Of a stretch of DNA of 33,796 nucleotides, positions 30,026-33,796 are shown one piece after another. A program made the translations under genes and the position numbers. Numbering within the stretch: the first letter of the stretch is position 1; the number at the start of each line of letters is the position of its first letter. Source of the DNA: an uncultured Oscillospiraceae bacterium (lineage in GTDB: Bacteria; Bacillota; Clostridia; Oscillospirales; Acutalibacteraceae); contig UQRL01000029.1 of the NCBI GenBank assembly GCA_900543555.1, positions 1 to 33,796 of the forward strand, read 5' to 3'. Under the pieces are notes generated by a model. That model was not told the DNA's origin and ran no database searches. It was given only the letters and a program-made list of their open reading frames with translations.

Positions 30026-30427
30026 ATGAGATTGGACGGCTTCGGCCTGTTCGTTCAGGATATGGGAACGATGATCCGCTTTTACCGGGACGTGCTGGGC
30101 TTTGAGATTCAGGAGAGCGAGGACGCGGGTAATGTGTACCTGGTAAAGGACGGCACCCTGTTCCTGCTCTACGGGCGAGAGAATTTTGCCAGGGAAACGG
30201 GGAAAGAGTACGGGTACGCTCAGGGTTTGAACGGCCATGGGGAAATCGCCCTGTATGTGGATACCTTTGAAGAAGTGGACCGGGCTTTCGCCCAAGTGGT
30301 GGCCAAGGGGGCAGCTCCTGTTTTAGAGCCGGTGACCCAGCCCTGGGGCCAGCGCACCTGCTACGTCGCCGACCCGGAGGGGAATCTTGTGGAGATTGGT
30401 TCCTTCAACCGGCCTTTTGGAAGATAA
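30026..30427 (+). CDS. VOC family protein (glyoxalase/bleomycin-resistance fold)
   Basis: The 133-residue protein has the paired beta-alpha-beta-beta-beta halves of the vicinal oxygen chelate superfamily. LFVQDMGTMIRFYRDVLGFEI is the first half, and EIALYVDTFEEVDRAFAQVVAKGA, PWGQRTCYVADPEGNLVEIGSF the second, with the D-P-E-G-N-L-V-E-I end typical of the family. The usual first metal histidine is F7 or nearby here, so metal use is uncertain; E244-type ends are retained as E126. Members include glyoxalases and antibiotic-binding proteins; function cannot be fixed. The ATG at 30026 is eight bases from AAAGGAG; GTG at 30017 lies inside the ribosome site. Confidence 0.88.
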   Translation: MRLDGFGLFVQDMGTMIRFYRDVLGFEIQESEDAGNVYLVKDGTLFLLYGRENFARETGKEYGYAQGLNGHGEIALYVDTFEEVDRAFAQVVAKGAAPVLEPVTQPWGQRTCYVADPEGNLVEIGSFNRPFGR

Positions 30428-30439
30428 GGAGAGGTTGCC

Positions 30440-30838
30440 ATGAAACGAGAACTGGGCATTGCCCGGTGCGGGCTGGCCTGCTGCCTGTGCGGCGAGAGCG
30501 AGCACTGCGCCGGGTGCGATTCTGGGGACTGCCCCGACAAGGACGGGTGCGAGAACCGGGCCTGCTCCATGGAGCGGGGGCTTTCCCACTGCTTTGCCTG
30601 TGAGGAGGGCTGCCGGAAGGGGTTGCTGGGGAAAATAAAGCCCTACGGGTTTACCCTGTTCGCCAGACGCTATGGGGCGGAGGAACTGCTGGACTGCTTA
30701 GGGCGGAATGAACAGCGGGGCGTGGTCTACCACCGGGAGGGCGTCGTGGGCGATTACGACGGCTTTGCAGATGTGAAAGAGCTGATACGGTTTATCCAAA
30801 CAGGCGAGAGGAAGGGAGAAGGGAAATGGAACAGCTAG
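30440..30838 (+). CDS. DUF3795 domain, cysteine-rich protein
   Basis: The 132-residue protein has twelve cysteines in its first 58 residues (10, 14, 15, 17, 23, 26, 31, 37, 42, 51, 54, 58), arranged as CGLACCLC, CAGCDSG, and CFACEEGC. This matches DUF3795, a small family proposed to bind zinc or an iron-sulphur cluster. The C-terminal part is helical and ends with [16 protein letters not shown]. Its last 13 bases overlap the start of the next gene, so the two are probably made together. GGAGAGG precedes the ATG. Confidence 0.85.
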   Translation: MKRELGIARCGLACCLCGESEHCAGCDSGDCPDKDGCENRACSMERGLSHCFACEEGCRKGLLGKIKPYGFTLFARRYGAEELLDCLGRNEQRGVVYHREGVVGDYDGFADVKELIRFIQTGERKGEGKWNS

Positions 30839-31274
30839 AGCAGAGGGTCGAAACCTTGATAGAGGAAGCCCCCGTATGCTTTATCACATATATCGACAGG
30901 GAGGGCTATCCCGTTGCGAAGGCGATGCTCCCGCCCAGGGAGAGAAAGGGCTTTCGGGAGATTTGGTTCTCCACGAACACCTCCTCCCAGAAGGTACGGG
31001 CCTTTCGGGAGGACCCCAAGGCCAGCGTGTACTTTATGGACCGGTCCCGGTTCCAGGGGGTGAGCCTGGCGGGCACTGTGGAGGTGCTGGAAACCCCTGA
31101 AGTAAAAGAGCGGCTGTGGCGGGAAGGGGACCAGCTCTATTATAAGCGGGGCGTGACAGACCCCGATTATTGCGTTTTGAGATTCACCCCGGCAAAAGGC
31201 CGGTATTACGGGGATTTTCAATCGAAGGATTTTACAGTGGACAGCGAGACAGACGATAGGGAAGGAAAAATGCC

Positions 31275-31278
<4 letters not shown>
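30826..31278 (+). CDS. Pyridoxamine 5'-phosphate oxidase-family flavin/cofactor-binding protein
   Basis: The 150-residue protein has the split-barrel fold of the PPOX-like family. [19 protein letters not shown] forms the first strands, [25 protein letters not shown] is the characteristic cofactor-contact stretch, and [12 protein letters not shown] follows. It is shorter than true PdxH and lacks its C-terminal signature, so FMN-, F420- or haem-binding relatives are equally likely. It overlaps DUF3795 upstream (13 nt) and uvrA downstream (4 nt, ATGA), which ties it tightly into the uvrB-uvrA run. Confidence 0.88.

Positions 31279-33796
<2,518 letters not shown>

Overview
The window is a dense, GC-rich chromosomal segment with short gaps. 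Its gene content (spoIIQ, spoIIID, lexA, a YtrA-type GntR/ABC operon, an SLH-anchored L,D-transpeptidase) and its strong Shine-Dalgarno sequences point to a spore-forming Firmicute. The high GC content suggests the Oscillospiraceae/Ruminococcaceae side of the Clostridia. That placement is inference from gene style, not from a database match. I see no insertion sequence, integrase, prophage module or CRISPR array.

Layout. 1-400: tRNA-Pro (cut by the window edge) and tRNA-Val(CAC) on the minus strand, the latter with a near-consensus promoter. 587-1456: an orphan GH25 lysozyme. 1598-7267: a long co-directional operon galT-comF-tcdA-(collapsed E2 acyltransferase domain)-folP-folB-folK-(small P-loop kinase), ended by a strong terminator. 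7309-9436: a divergent pair, an acetyltransferase closely resembling AAC(6')-Ie on the minus strand and a CPA2 cation/proton antiporter on the plus strand. 9363-10572: an apparently decayed zinc-ribbon gene and a short-chain dehydrogenase on the minus strand. 10787-13405: a YcxB-like membrane protein, MTA/SAH nucleosidase and a cyclase-family hydrolase. 13471-14782: a GNAT acetyltransferase and a flavodoxin-like protein.

14852-16993 carries lexA with a self-operator, a predicted small structured RNA, spoIIQ behind a sigma-F-like promoter, and convergent spoIIID. 17072-19081 is an S9 peptidase, divergent from a GntR/ABC ATPase/permease operon (19270-21307). A MATE transporter (21530-22963) converges on a secreted SLH/L,D-transpeptidase (23058-24974).

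25230-27325 encodes a PAS-domain protein translationally overlapped with gpsA, then radC. 27381 to the window end is a compact co-directional run uvrB-GNAT-VOC-DUF3795-PPOX-uvrA. A near-perfect SOS box sits at the uvrB transcription start, so LexA at 14852 probably controls both itself and this run.

The points most worth following are the four small non-repair genes embedded between uvrB and uvrA under apparent SOS control, the stand-alone AAC(6')-Ie-like enzyme, the E2 domain lacking its middle, and the structured RNA between lexA and spoIIQ.
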